A stretch of DNA of 56,990 bases from an uncultured Prevotella sp. (GCA_944319935.1 CALUFM010000012.1:1-56990); one strand, 5' to 3'. Positions 17,039 through 26,251 are shown, counted from the stretch's first letter. The notes: a model not told the origin generated them from the letters alone. Program-made: numbers and translations.

Positions 17039-17736
17039 CGAAAGGATATATATTTGATTACGGAGGCACCCTTGACACGGGTGGGCGTCATTGGGGAAAG
17101 GTTTTGTGGCAGGCATACGTCAGATGTGGTGTTCCTGTGACGGAAGAACAGTTCCGCAGCGCGTATGTCTACGCCGAACGCACGCTTGGTTCAAAGCCTT
17201 TGATACGCAGGAATGACACTTTCCGCACGACGCTTGGCACGAAAATCCGCATGGAATTGGAATATCTTGTGTCAGAAAAACTGATGGACGTGCGACCAGA
17301 AGATGTGGACAAGTTGCGTGGGAGCATGCTTGATTGCATATATGAAGGCGTGAAAGAAGAGACTGCCAGGAGCCGGAAAGTGCTTGAACGGCTGAAACGG
17401 GACTTTCCGCTTGTGCTTGTAAGCAACTTTTACGGCAACATTCATACCGTGCTTGAGGAGTTTGGTCTTGCCGGAATGTTCTCTGACGTAATAGAGTCTG
17501 CCGTTGTCGGCGTGCGCAAACCTGACCCGCGGATATTCATTCTCGGAGTCAATGCATTGGGAGTTGAGCCTGATGAGGTTGTTGTGGTTGGCGACAGTTT
17601 CACTAAAGACATTGTTCCGGCGAAGAAAGCCGGCTGCCATGCCGTGTGGTTGAAGGGTGAAGGATGGACAGACGAGCGGCAAGATGAAAGTCTGCCAGAC
17701 GCCGTTATAACGGAATTAAGCCAATTGTTAAGATAA
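17035..17736 (+). CDS. HAD family hydrolase, probably a phosphatase
   Basis: 233 residues. Motif I FDYGGTLDT (7-15) has nucleophile Asp8 but Gly10 in place of the usual second Asp. Motif II is LVSNFYGN, motif III is VRKPDPRIF (Lys), and motif IV is VVGDSFTKDI. The cap is helical, as in YihX/YjjG-type HADs. YihX-like proteins also lack the second Asp and still act as phosphatases. In this operon it could dephosphorylate the lipid product or the head-group precursor. ATG 17035 overlaps the upstream stop and is preferred over an upstream in-frame codon at 17008. Confidence 0.85.
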   Translation: MTKGYIFDYGGTLDTGGRHWGKVLWQAYVRCGVPVTEEQFRSAYVYAERTLGSKPLIRRNDTFRTTLGTKIRMELEYLVSEKLMDVRPEDVDKLRGSMLDCIYEGVKEETARSRKVLERLKRDFPLVLVSNFYGNIHTVLEEFGLAGMFSDVIESAVVGVRKPDPRIFILGVNALGVEPDEVVVVGDSFTKDIVPAKKAGCHAVWLKGEGWTDERQDESLPDAVITELSQLLR

Positions 17737-17748
17737 AAACGAAGGGAT

Positions 17749-20316
17749 ATGGGCAACATGAGAAAACTTTTTATTCTATTCCTGCTTGCCGTTACGCAAA
17801 CCGTCTGCGCGCAAACAATCACGGGTGTTGTCGTTGACGAGGAGACGGGTGACAGCATCCCAAATCCCACTGTGCAATACAAAGGTGACGATTTTGCGGC
17901 CCAGAGCGATGTGTCTGGTCGTTTCTCAATAGTGCGGCGCAATGGCAAATACCTGACGTTCAGTGCTGTAGGGTATAAGACTTTGCGGATACTCATAGGG
18001 GCGAACACCCCTGAAAACATGCGCATCACACTGAAGTCGGATGCTGAACGATTGAAAGAAGTTACGGTGAAAGGCAAGCGTGGAAGGTACAGCAGGAAGA
18101 ATAATCCGGCTGTGGAGCTGATGAAGCGTGTCATTGCGGCTAAGAAACGCACAGACCTTTCGAACCATGATTATTATCAGTTTGACAAATACCAGAAAAT
18201 CACTCTTGCCGTAAACGACATCAGCCCGTCGGAACTTGAGAATGAGAAAGTCAAGCAACGTCAGTGGATGCTCAACCAAATAGAGGTTTGCCCGTACAAT
18301 AACAAACTGATATTGCCGCTCTCTGTTGACGAGACTGTTACCAAAAACCTGTATCGCAAAGACCCGAAGAAGGAGAAAACGATAATCTTGGGGCAGAACA
18401 AGACAGGTGTCAACGAACTGATACAGACAGGAGAGATGCTGAATACGGTGATGAAAGACCTCTTCACCGACGTTGACTTGTATGACGACCAAATCCGCCT
18501 GTTGCAATATCCGTTCACCAGTCCGATAGGGAAAGATGCCATTGCGTTTTACAGGTTTTATATAGTTGACACGGTGATGGTTGACCGTGACGAGTGTTAT
18601 CATCTTGAATTTACGCCGAACAACCCGCAAGATTTCGGTTTCAGGGGTGACATCTGGATTCTGACTGACTCTACTTTGCATGTAAAGAAGTGCCAGTTGG
18701 CATTGCCGAAGAAGAGCGATGTCAACTTTACCGACAACCTCAGCGTGCTGCAGGAATATACAAAGTTGCCCAACGGCGAGTGGGTGTTGACCACTGACGA
18801 CATGATTGTGGAAATGTCAGTGGCCAAGTTTTTGACCAAGGCCATCGTCATACGAACCACGCGAATGACAGATTATTCATTCAACGAAATCCCGGACAGG
18901 ATGTTCAAAGGCAAGGCCAAGGTGAAATACGACCCACGCTCAAACATGCGCGACGAGGCGTTTTGGCAGGAGAACCGCACCGTTGACCTGACCAAGAGCG
19001 AGAGTTCGATGGGCTCGTTCATCAACAGCCTGACAAAGACAAGGGGCTTCGGATACTTGCTGTTCGGGTTGAAAGTCTTGATAGAAAACTATGTTGAGAC
19101 CGGTACAAAGAACCATCCGAGCAAGGTGGACATAGGTCCGATAAACACGATGATAAGCTCCAACTTCATCGACGGTACGCGATTGAGGGTGAGCGCGCAG
19201 ACCACCGCCAACCTTAACCGCCGCCTGTTCATGTCCGGATATTACGCCCGCGGTCTGGACAGCAAGAAGGATTATTACAAGGGACAGCTCACTTATTCGT
19301 TCAACAAGAAAGAATACATGCCGTGGGAGTTTCCCAAGCGGACGCTGACTTTCACCTCGACATACGATGTCTGCTCGCCTTCAGACAAGTTCATGCCGAC
19401 CGACAAGGACAATGTTTTCACTTCTTTCAAGTGGGCGAAGGTGGACAAGATGATGTTCTACAACCGTCAGGAACTTGCGTTTGAGTATGAACAGGATTGG
19501 GGATTTTCAACAACCGTAAAGCTGAAGACCGAAGAGAACGAGGCCTGCGGTGAGCTTTACTTCACCCCTTTGTCTCAGTACGACGCGGCCAACCTTCCGG
19601 CTTTGCACGGCAAGATACGCACGACGGAGGCCTCGATACATTTCCGGTACGCTCCGGGCGAAACATACGTCAACACCAAGCAGCACCGCATAAAAGTCAA
19701 TTACGACCCTCCAGTGTTCACGCTCTCGCATACCGTTGGCGTGAAAGGCGTGTTGGGCGGAGACTACAACTACAATTTCACTGAGGCGTCGATATACAAA
19801 CGCTTCTGGCTCAACAGTTGGGGAAAGCTTGACGTGGCGTTGAAGGGAGGCGTGCAGTGGAACAAAGTGCCGTTCCCGTTGCTGATAATGCCGGCCGCCA
19901 ACCTGTCGTACATCGTCGAGGACGAGACTTTCAACCTGATAAACAACATGGAGTTCCTTAACGACCGATACGCAAGCCTGGACATCGGGTGGGACTTGAA
20001 CGGCAAAATCTTCAACCGCATACCGCTGTTGAAGAAGCTGAAATGGCGTGAATGGTTGGGTATAAAATGCCTTTGGGGCACGCTTACCGACAAGAACAAC
20101 CCCACGCTGGCGCGCAACGCTGGCGACCCGCTGCTGATGCAGTTCCCCGAAGGTTCTTACATAATGGACCCGCACAGGCCTTACATAGAGCTGATAGCGG
20201 GCATACATAACATATTCAAAATCTTCCACGTACAGTTTGTTCACCGCCTTAACTACAACAACCTGCCTACGGCGAAGAAAAACGACGTGAGAATCATGAT
20301 GCGGTTTACTTTCTGA
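17749..20316 (+). CDS. DUF5686 outer-membrane protein with carboxypeptidase-like regulatory domain
   Basis: 855 residues. The signal peptide (to about residue 22, ending VCAQ) is followed by a CarboxypepD_reg-like beta-sandwich (about 24-105, starting ITGVVVDEETGDSIP and ending with a KEVTVKGK hinge, as in SusC proteins). The long DUF5686 region (about 130-855) has many amphipathic strands and a terminal aromatic residue (RFTF), so a large outer-membrane barrel is likely. It begins 12 bases after the HAD gene and is the only outer-membrane member of the operon. It may act on or transport the product, but that is unproven. An alternative start is ATG 17758. Confidence 0.8.
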   Translation: MGNMRKLFILFLLAVTQTVCAQTITGVVVDEETGDSIPNPTVQYKGDDFAAQSDVSGRFSIVRRNGKYLTFSAVGYKTLRILIGANTPENMRITLKSDAERLKEVTVKGKRGRYSRKNNPAVELMKRVIAAKKRTDLSNHDYYQFDKYQKITLAVNDISPSELENEKVKQRQWMLNQIEVCPYNNKLILPLSVDETVTKNLYRKDPKKEKTIILGQNKTGVNELIQTGEMLNTVMKDLFTDVDLYDDQIRLLQYPFTSPIGKDAIAFYRFYIVDTVMVDRDECYHLEFTPNNPQDFGFRGDIWILTDSTLHVKKCQLALPKKSDVNFTDNLSVLQEYTKLPNGEWVLTTDDMIVEMSVAKFLTKAIVIRTTRMTDYSFNEIPDRMFKGKAKVKYDPRSNMRDEAFWQENRTVDLTKSESSMGSFINSLTKTRGFGYLLFGLKVLIENYVETGTKNHPSKVDIGPINTMISSNFIDGTRLRVSAQTTANLNRRLFMSGYYARGLDSKKDYYKGQLTYSFNKKEYMPWEFPKRTLTFTSTYDVCSPSDKFMPTDKDNVFTSFKWAKVDKMMFYNRQELAFEYEQDWGFSTTVKLKTEENEACGELYFTPLSQYDAANLPALHGKIRTTEASIHFRYAPGETYVNTKQHRIKVNYDPPVFTLSHTVGVKGVLGGDYNYNFTEASIYKRFWLNSWGKLDVALKGGVQWNKVPFPLLIMPAANLSYIVEDETFNLINNMEFLNDRYASLDIGWDLNGKIFNRIPLLKKLKWREWLGIKCLWGTLTDKNNPTLARNAGDPLLMQFPEGSYIMDPHRPYIELIAGIHNIFKIFHVQFVHRLNYNNLPTAKKNDVRIMMRFTF

Positions 20317-20329
20317 TGAAGACCACAAA

Positions 20330-20396
20330 CAGTCAAGCCGCAAGCCTGCAAGCGCGTCAGTCGTAAGGCACAGGTGCGCGGCTTGCGGCTTGACTG
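20330..20396. terminator. 15-bp inverted repeat after DUF5686
   Basis: CAGTCAAGCCGCAAG (20330-20344) pairs perfectly with 20382-20396 across a 37-base loop. It follows the last gene of the operon by 13 bases. There is no T-run, so either termination or message stabilisation is possible. Confidence 0.5.
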
Positions 20397-20413
20397 GCAT
20401 AAAACATACGACT

Positions 20414-20899
20414 ATGAGAAAGATAAAGAACCCCTTTTCGCACAGGGAAGGCTATGACTGCTTCGGTTGCAGCCCTGCAAATCCCATCGGGATACACATG
20501 GAGTTTTACGAAGACGGCGACGAAGTGGTGAGCTTCTGGAACCCCAAGACGCATTACCAAGGCTGGTTCGACACGATGCATGGCGGCATCCTGGCCACCA
20601 TTATCGACGAGACTGCGGCCTGGGTGATATTCCGCAAGTTGCAGACTACCGGCATGACGACCAAGCTTGAGCTGAGATACAAGAAGCCCGTGATGACCAC
20701 CGAGGGGCAGATAACGGTGCGCGGGCATATCGCCGAACAACGGCGCAACCTCGTGGCCGTGGACGTAAGGATTGAAAACTCCAAAGGCGAAGCGTGCGTT
20801 GAGGGGCGCGCCAACTATATTGCGTTTGACAAGAAGAAGGCACAGGAGATGGGTTTCACATCTTGTGAACTTGAAGGCGACGAGCTTCTGTCAATGTGA
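20414..20899 (+). CDS. PaaI-type hotdog thioesterase
   Basis: 161 residues. The hotdog helix motif HGGILATIIDETAA (56-69) carries the catalytic acid (Asp65/Glu66). DCFGCSPANPIG (15-26) near the start is characteristic of this subgroup. The enzyme would hydrolyse an acyl-CoA or aryl-CoA in the cytoplasm. The chain specificity cannot be read. I chose ATG 20414. A farther in-frame start at 20390 lies in the arm of the preceding hairpin. Confidence 0.85.
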   Translation: MRKIKNPFSHREGYDCFGCSPANPIGIHMEFYEDGDEVVSFWNPKTHYQGWFDTMHGGILATIIDETAAWVIFRKLQTTGMTTKLELRYKKPVMTTEGQITVRGHIAEQRRNLVAVDVRIENSKGEACVEGRANYIAFDKKKAQEMGFTSCELEGDELLSM

Positions 20900-20973
20900 T
20901 TTACAGCGTATGCCATGCGCATGAAAATCATCAGTTCGCCTCTTGAATGTCGAAGTGGAATTGATGGTTTCCC

Positions 20974-21065
20974 AATATGTGGCCTTTTGCAATGTAAAAG
21001 ACGGCAAAATGCAACGTGAAACATGGCATATTGCAAGCCGATATGCCGTGTTTTGCAGCATGGGT
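20974..21065. repeat. GGCC palindrome cluster 4
   Basis: Units GTGGCCTTTTGCAATG, AAAGACGGCAAAATGCAACG, CATGGCATATTGCAAGC and GATATGCCGTGTTTTGCAGC follow each other at about 20-base spacing. The cluster lies between the thioesterase and kinase genes. The rest of 20900-21125 shows no gene or promoter I can support. Confidence 0.6.
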
Positions 21066-21125
21066 GTTTGCGCACGGCAAGACGGGCGTTGTTTTACGCC
21101 TGACAGGTATACGGTTGATTGTTGA

Positions 21126-22481
21126 ATGGGAAAGGAAGAAGACGTCATAAGGCAAGGGCGAAACGAGTCGGAATCGAGGCTGATTCTGCAAGGTGCCGAG
21201 TTGGTGATGACCAACCGTTTCACGGAAGTGGAACGGCTGTATCAGTCAACCCGCGGCCATGCCGTGATTTACCGTGCGCAGCGCATGGGCAAGTGGCATG
21301 TCCTGAAGTGCCTGAAGCCTGAGCTTGCGGACAACCCCCTTTATCTCGGACTGCTGCAGAAGGAGTTTGAGATAGGCTATAAGCTGTCCCATCCGAACAT
21401 AGCCCAGACTATAGGTTTTGAGCGTGTTGACGGCCTGGGGCCGTGTGTCGTCATGGAATACATCGACGGCGGCACGCTGCGCGGCGTGCTTGACGGGGGC
21501 GGATTGTCGCGTGCTGACGCGCTGTTGATGTTGTCGCAGGTGTGTGACGCCCTCTCTTACATCCACGGCCGGCAGATAATCCATCGCGACCTGAAGCCTG
21601 AGAACATCATGATAACCGCCAATGGCGGCAACGTGAAGCTGATAGACTTCGGCTATTCTGACGCTGACAGCTACGCCGTGCTGAAGCAGCCGGCCGGCAC
21701 TTGGCGGTATGCCGCGCCTGAACAGGAGGCTGGGCTTGCCGTTGACGCGCGCGCCGACATCTACGCCTTGGGCGTAATCATTGGCGAAATCAACGGTTCG
21801 CTGCCCCGCAAGTGGCCGCGTCTCAGTCGCGTGTCGGCTCGTTGTATGCGCCAAGCGGCCGACCAGCGTTACGCCTCTGCGGCCGAGGTCAGCGCGGCGT
21901 TGATGGAAAAGCATATGGGGCGGAAGGTTGTTTTGGCCGCCTGTGTGGCGTTGTTGGCGGTTGTCGCGGCGGTTCTTACGTTTCGTTATGACGGCGGAAA
22001 CATGCGTCAAGAACGGTCTGTTTCCAATCATAAAGCTGATACAGTGTTTGTCGCCCAACAGCCAACTTCGGCCTTGTCGGGGCGTGACAGTGTGGTGGAA
22101 GCGGCCATGCCGGTTGTCGGGACGCCGTCTCAAACGAGCCGTGACGCTGCAAATCGGGATGCCGTTGTGACCGCTAAGGCCATTGAAAACTTCAATCAAG
22201 ACCAGCGTTTGGCCGCCCTTAACAAGTTTGCCAAGGAAAAAACGCTTGAAATGTTGCGTGCCGATGAGCGCGTGTTGTCAGACGAAAGCGTGCCGTTGAA
22301 GGTGCGCGCTGACTTGCAGGACAGACAGTTCCTCAAGATAGAGAATGTTGTCAAGGATGAGATAGCGCGCGTAATCGACCCCTCTTCGCCTGAATATCCG
22401 ATTTATCAAAGCGCGGTGTTGCGGGTGATGCAGGAGACTTTTAAGGATTACCAGACGAAGAAATACAATTGGGATATATGA
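21126..22481 (+). CDS. Hanks-type Ser/Thr protein kinase, single membrane pass
   Basis: 451 residues. Kinase domain at about 32-262: a weak glycine loop (TRGHAVIYRA), ATP-binding Lys61 (VLKCLKP), Glu80 on helix C, catalytic loop HRDLKPEN (153-160), metal-binding DFG (174-176), APE (197-199) and Asp211. The key residues are all present, so it should be active. One transmembrane helix (about 268-286) leads to an outside domain of about 165 residues that is charged and helical, without the PASTA repeats of Gram-positive kinases. It may sense something in the periplasm. The gene 50 bases downstream may be functionally linked. Confidence 0.88.
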   Translation: MGKEEDVIRQGRNESESRLILQGAELVMTNRFTEVERLYQSTRGHAVIYRAQRMGKWHVLKCLKPELADNPLYLGLLQKEFEIGYKLSHPNIAQTIGFERVDGLGPCVVMEYIDGGTLRGVLDGGGLSRADALLMLSQVCDALSYIHGRQIIHRDLKPENIMITANGGNVKLIDFGYSDADSYAVLKQPAGTWRYAAPEQEAGLAVDARADIYALGVIIGEINGSLPRKWPRLSRVSARCMRQAADQRYASAAEVSAALMEKHMGRKVVLAACVALLAVVAAVLTFRYDGGNMRQERSVSNHKADTVFVAQQPTSALSGRDSVVEAAMPVVGTPSQTSRDAANRDAVVTAKAIENFNQDQRLAALNKFAKEKTLEMLRADERVLSDESVPLKVRADLQDRQFLKIENVVKDEIARVIDPSSPEYPIYQSAVLRVMQETFKDYQTKKYNWDI

Positions 22482-22531
22482 TTTGATTGTATGGAGTGTT
22501 ACATGACTATTGATTTTTAACATGAAAAGGC

Positions 22532-23110
22532 ATGGAAGAATATTACCCTGAAGTGGAAAGCTTGAAGCTCGCCATAGAAGAGAAGATGGGCAGGAAGATA
22601 AGGAAACCGGGCGATTTCGGCGACTTGGCGTGCAAGATAGCCGATGAAACCGGCAGCCACGTGGGCGTGACAACCATCAAACGCCTGTGGGGATACATAG
22701 GAAGCGACAGCCGTATGCGTGAAGACACGCTCTCTGTTTTTGCCAGGTTCGTGGGCTGTGCGGACTGGCAGGGCTTTTGCGCGGACGTGCGTGAGAAGGC
22801 CGGTGTTGACTCTGCGTTTCTCACAGGGCGGCAAGTCTCGGCGGCGGATTTGGCTAATGGCGACTGTGTTGAAATAGGTTGGCTGCCTGACCGGTATTGC
22901 CTTGTGCGCCATATGGGCGGCGGTTGTTTTGTCGTTGAGAAAGCAGTTAACGGCAAACTGCGTGTGGGCGACACGTTTCGCGCCTCGTTGTTCTGCGTCG
23001 GTCAGCCCCTTTATGTCACTGACTTGGTTCAGTCAGGAGGCTCTTCAGTCTCATACGTGGCTGGTATCAAGAACGGGTTGACGTTGGTTAGGAAAGTGGA
23101 AAAAAGTTGA
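22532..23110 (+). CDS. Unrecognised protein with a KRLWGY helix-turn-helix-like N-terminus
   Basis: 192 residues, soluble. The first 80 residues are helical and contain VTTIKRLWGYIG (about 49-60), a phrase found in many small Bacteroidetes proteins and resembling a helix-turn-helix. The second half (about 100-192) is predominantly beta, with glycine-rich turns. I do not recognise a named family and do not assign a function. Its position after the Ser/Thr kinase makes it a possible substrate or regulator. Confidence 0.6.
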   Translation: MEEYYPEVESLKLAIEEKMGRKIRKPGDFGDLACKIADETGSHVGVTTIKRLWGYIGSDSRMREDTLSVFARFVGCADWQGFCADVREKAGVDSAFLTGRQVSAADLANGDCVEIGWLPDRYCLVRHMGGGCFVVEKAVNGKLRVGDTFRASLFCVGQPLYVTDLVQSGGSSVSYVAGIKNGLTLVRKVEKS

Positions 23111-23132
23111 CAGGCAAGGGCTGAGAATACGG

Positions 23133-23624
23133 ATGGACTTGTTTACGAAAGAGAAACGCAGCAAGATAATGGCCGCGATACGTTCAAAAAACACGCGGCC
23201 AGAGCTTCTTGTGCGTCGTTACCTGTTCGCTTGCGGCTTCAGGTACAGGCTCAATAGCCCTCGTCTGCCCGGCCATCCTGACATAGTCTTACGCAAATAC
23301 CGCACTTGCATATTCGTAAACGGCTGCTTCTGGCACGGGCATGACTGCCCGGCTTTCCATCTTCCAAAGACCAATACGGACTTCTGGCGCGCCAAAATCG
23401 AGCGCAACCGCATCCGCGACAAGGACGAGCAACAGGCTTTGGCGCGCATGGGGTGGCACTGCATCACCGTGTGGGAGTGTCAGTTGAAGCCCGCCGTGCG
23501 TGAACAGACGCTCGAATCGCTCGCCTATACGCTCAACCGCATTTACCTGCAAGACCATTCCATAAGATACAAAATGCCTGAAAATGACGACTGGGACATG
23601 GCCGCGGAAACGTTGGAAAGGTAA
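23133..23624 (+). CDS. vsr: Very short patch repair endonuclease (Vsr)
   Basis: 163 residues. Vsr nicks DNA 5' of T in T-G mismatches that arise when 5-methylcytosine deaminates. Features: the typical start with KRSKIMAAIRSKNTRPE (8-24), catalytic Asp50 in LPGHPDIVL (45-53), and the zinc/catalytic segment CFWHGHDC (65-72), then W-rich ITVWECQL (111-118). Vsr is normally next to a DNA cytosine methyltransferase. None is present within this window, so it is an orphan here. It starts 22 bases after the previous gene. Confidence 0.93.
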   Translation: MDLFTKEKRSKIMAAIRSKNTRPELLVRRYLFACGFRYRLNSPRLPGHPDIVLRKYRTCIFVNGCFWHGHDCPAFHLPKTNTDFWRAKIERNRIRDKDEQQALARMGWHCITVWECQLKPAVREQTLESLAYTLNRIYLQDHSIRYKMPENDDWDMAAETLER

Positions 23625-23631
23625 AAACGTA

Positions 23632-23700
23632 AAGAGGTGAAAGTGCGAAACGCTGTAAGAATCAATGCCTGATTCTCAGCGTTTCACCCTTTCACCTCTT
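23632..23700. terminator. Bidirectional hairpin between vsr and mutS2
   Basis: Arms 23632-23655 and 23677-23700 match at 22 of 24 positions. Inside them AGAATCA (23658-23664) pairs with TGATTCT (23670-23676) around 5 bases. The long near-continuous stem sits between convergent genes, as expected for a shared terminator. Confidence 0.7.
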
Positions 23701-23718
23701 CATGTTTCCAATGTTTGT

Positions 23719-26247
23719 CTATTCCAAGTCTACTACAGTGATGCCCGCTCCGCCGAATTGCACATGCTCGTCGCGGAACGATGTGACGGCGGGCACTGTC
23801 GCAAGGTATTGCCGGATGAGCTGGCGCAGGATGCCGGAGCCTGTGCCGTGCAGTATGCGCACGCGGCTCATGCCTACCAATATTGCGTCATCTATGAAGT
23901 AAGTGACGGCCGTTATTGCTTCGTCGCCGCGCATTCCGCGCACGTCGAGGTCTTGTTTGAAGTTCAGCTTGCGGTTGTCGATGGCCTCACGGGTGTCCCT
24001 GCTCACGGCGGCGTAGGTCTTCGGCTCTTCACGCTTCGGCATTTCGGCGTGTTCAAGGCGTTCGGTGCGCATCTTGGTGCGCATGTCTCCGAAGATGACA
24101 GTCGCCATCTTGCCGTCGATGCTTTCGATTTTGCCTACTGATGTAAGGCCTTTTATGCGCACGGTGTCGCCTTGTGAAAGTGAAGAGTGGAGCGGGGAGA
24201 GTGGAGAATCGGCCTTGCCGGCGGATTTTTCATTGTTCATTTTCAGCTTTTCGTCCTCCTTGTCTTTCTTCCTCTTCTCGCGCCTTGCCTTGCGTTCCTG
24301 TATCTGGCGCATCTTGCGGGCTATCATCTCGTCGTTGGCGGCGGTGTCAATGTCTTTCACTTCGGCCTTGAAGGCTTCAAGTTCTTCACGTATTTTCTTC
24401 GTCTCGGCCTTCTCCGCCTGGCTTTCACGGATGTCCTTTATTGTCTTTTCTATCATGCGGTTGCTGTCGCGCAGCAGTTCTTCGGCCTGTTCTTTTGCTT
24501 TCCGCAAGATGTCCTTTCGGCTCTGCTGAAGTTCCTTTACCTCGTTTTCATAGCGGGCGATGGTCTGCTCCAAGCTTTTCTCGCGTTGGTGTATGTTCTG
24601 CCGCTTGTTCTCCCAATAGCGTTTGTCGCGCACGATGTCTTGCAGGTATTTGTCGCTCTGTATGTAGTCACTGCCGACTATTTCGCTTGCGTTGCGGATG
24701 ACTTCTTCGGGCAATCCGATTTTGCGGGCGATTTCGATGGCGAAAGAGCTGCCCGGCTGTCCTATCGATAGCTGGAACAACGGGCGCATCTGCTGGCGGT
24801 CATACAGCATCGCGCCGTTGACGACACCTTCGTGCGAGTCGGCGAAATGCTTCAGGTTCTGGTAGTGGGTGGTGATTACGCCGTAAGCCCCTTTTGCGCA
24901 AAACTGCTTCAGCACGGCTTCGGCTATCGCGCCGCCGATTTGCGGTTCGGTGCCCGTGCCGAACTCGTCGATGAGCAGCAGCGTGGCATCGTTGGCGTGG
25001 CGCATCATCTGCTTCATGTTCGTAAGGTGGCTTGAATACGTGCTGAGGTCGTTCTCTATGCTCTGCTCGTCGCCTATGTCGATGAAGATGTTGCTGAAAA
25101 CACCCGTGCGTGAACGTTCGCTGACGGGAATGGACAGCCCGCATTGCAGCATGTATTGCAGCAGTCCGACCGTTTTCAGGCAGACAGACTTGCCTCCGGC
25201 GTTGGGTCCTGATATTATAAGTATGCGCTTTTCGCTGGTGAGCATGATGTCAAGCGGCACAACGCTCTTGCCCTGCTTCTCAAGCGAAAGCTGCAATATG
25301 GGGTGGGCGGCGCGTATCCAGTCGATGTGCGGGTGCGGCTTTACGTCAGGCTCTATGCCCTTGATAAGCTGCGCCAACTGGGCTTTGGCGTGTATGAGGT
25401 CGATTGCCGCGAGAAACATGTACGATTCCAATATTGGTTTTACGTGAGGGCGCACGGTCTTGGCGAACTCCGTCAGTATGCGTATTATCTCGCGGCGTTC
25501 GTCTGACTCCAGCTCCCTTATCCTGTTGTTCGCCTCAACTACCTCGGCAGGTTCTATGAAGACAGTCTTGCCCGAGGCCGATTCGTCATGCACGATGCCG
25601 CGTATGCGCCGTTTCAGTCCCTGCGTCACGGGTATGACCAGTCGGCCGTCGCGTATGGCCGGGGTTACGTCTTTGTCAACCAGTCCCTCGCTCTGTGCCG
25701 TGCGCAGTATGCCGTACAGCGTGCGCGAGATGCTTCCCTCGGTGCGTGCCAGTTCGCGGCGGATGTTCGCCAGTTCGGGCGACGCGCTGTCTTTTATCTT
25801 TCCGAACTTGTCAAGTATGCGGTCGATGGCCTGTACGAGTTGTGGAAATGTTTGTACGCCCTCGGTCAGGCGGTGCAGGGCGGGGTAGGGATGGCTCTCG
25901 CCCTCGTCGTCAGGGCGGTTGAGGTAGTTCACTATGCCGCAAATCGTGTCAAGCGAGCGGCGCAGGTCGAACAGCTCGCTTTCGTCCAAGTGCGTGCCCT
26001 CCAAGCGCAATCGGCTGACTGACTGCCTTACGTCGAAGAAATACTGCATGGGGAAGTCGTCAGCTTCCTCCTGCAAGTGGCGGAACTCCCGCACCTGTGC
26101 CAGCCACTCGTTTATGACCTTGGCGTCGGCCGATGCCGACATGTTGTCAACCAGTTCCTTGCCCAACGGGCTGAGACAGCGTTCGCGCAGCAGCGCGCGT
26201 ATTTCGTTGAAACCGATTTTGCTTTCAAAAGTCTTCGGGTAAATCAT
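23719..26247 (-). CDS. mutS2: MutS2 ATPase/endonuclease with Smr domain
   Basis: 842 residues. The MutS core lacks the mismatch-recognition domain. The Walker A is GPNAGGKS (about 343-350), with DEFGTGTEP further on as Walker B. A long coiled coil (about 510-660) is followed by a KOW-like part, and the Smr nuclease domain ends the protein (LDVRGMRGDEA then HGTGSG). MutS2 suppresses recombination and in some bacteria rescues collided ribosomes through Smr. The start MIYPKTFESKIGF is the usual one for Bacteroidetes MutS2. A strong promoter box lies only 5 bases before this ATG. Confidence 0.93.
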   Translation of the reverse strand: MIYPKTFESKIGFNEIRALLRERCLSPLGKELVDNMSASADAKVINEWLAQVREFRHLQEEADDFPMQYFFDVRQSVSRLRLEGTHLDESELFDLRRSLDTICGIVNYLNRPDDEGESHPYPALHRLTEGVQTFPQLVQAIDRILDKFGKIKDSASPELANIRRELARTEGSISRTLYGILRTAQSEGLVDKDVTPAIRDGRLVIPVTQGLKRRIRGIVHDESASGKTVFIEPAEVVEANNRIRELESDERREIIRILTEFAKTVRPHVKPILESYMFLAAIDLIHAKAQLAQLIKGIEPDVKPHPHIDWIRAAHPILQLSLEKQGKSVVPLDIMLTSEKRILIISGPNAGGKSVCLKTVGLLQYMLQCGLSIPVSERSRTGVFSNIFIDIGDEQSIENDLSTYSSHLTNMKQMMRHANDATLLLIDEFGTGTEPQIGGAIAEAVLKQFCAKGAYGVITTHYQNLKHFADSHEGVVNGAMLYDRQQMRPLFQLSIGQPGSSFAIEIARKIGLPEEVIRNASEIVGSDYIQSDKYLQDIVRDKRYWENKRQNIHQREKSLEQTIARYENEVKELQQSRKDILRKAKEQAEELLRDSNRMIEKTIKDIRESQAEKAETKKIREELEAFKAEVKDIDTAANDEMIARKMRQIQERKARREKRKKDKEDEKLKMNNEKSAGKADSPLSPLHSSLSQGDTVRIKGLTSVGKIESIDGKMATVIFGDMRTKMRTERLEHAEMPKREEPKTYAAVSRDTREAIDNRKLNFKQDLDVRGMRGDEAITAVTYFIDDAILVGMSRVRILHGTGSGILRQLIRQYLATVPAVTSFRDEHVQFGGAGITVVDLE

Positions 26248-26251
26248 GCTG

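Noticed and set aside
15977..17116. A 379-codon open frame on the minus strand
   Set aside because: It is antisense to the CDP-alcohol transferase and parts of its neighbours, with no recognisable domain.
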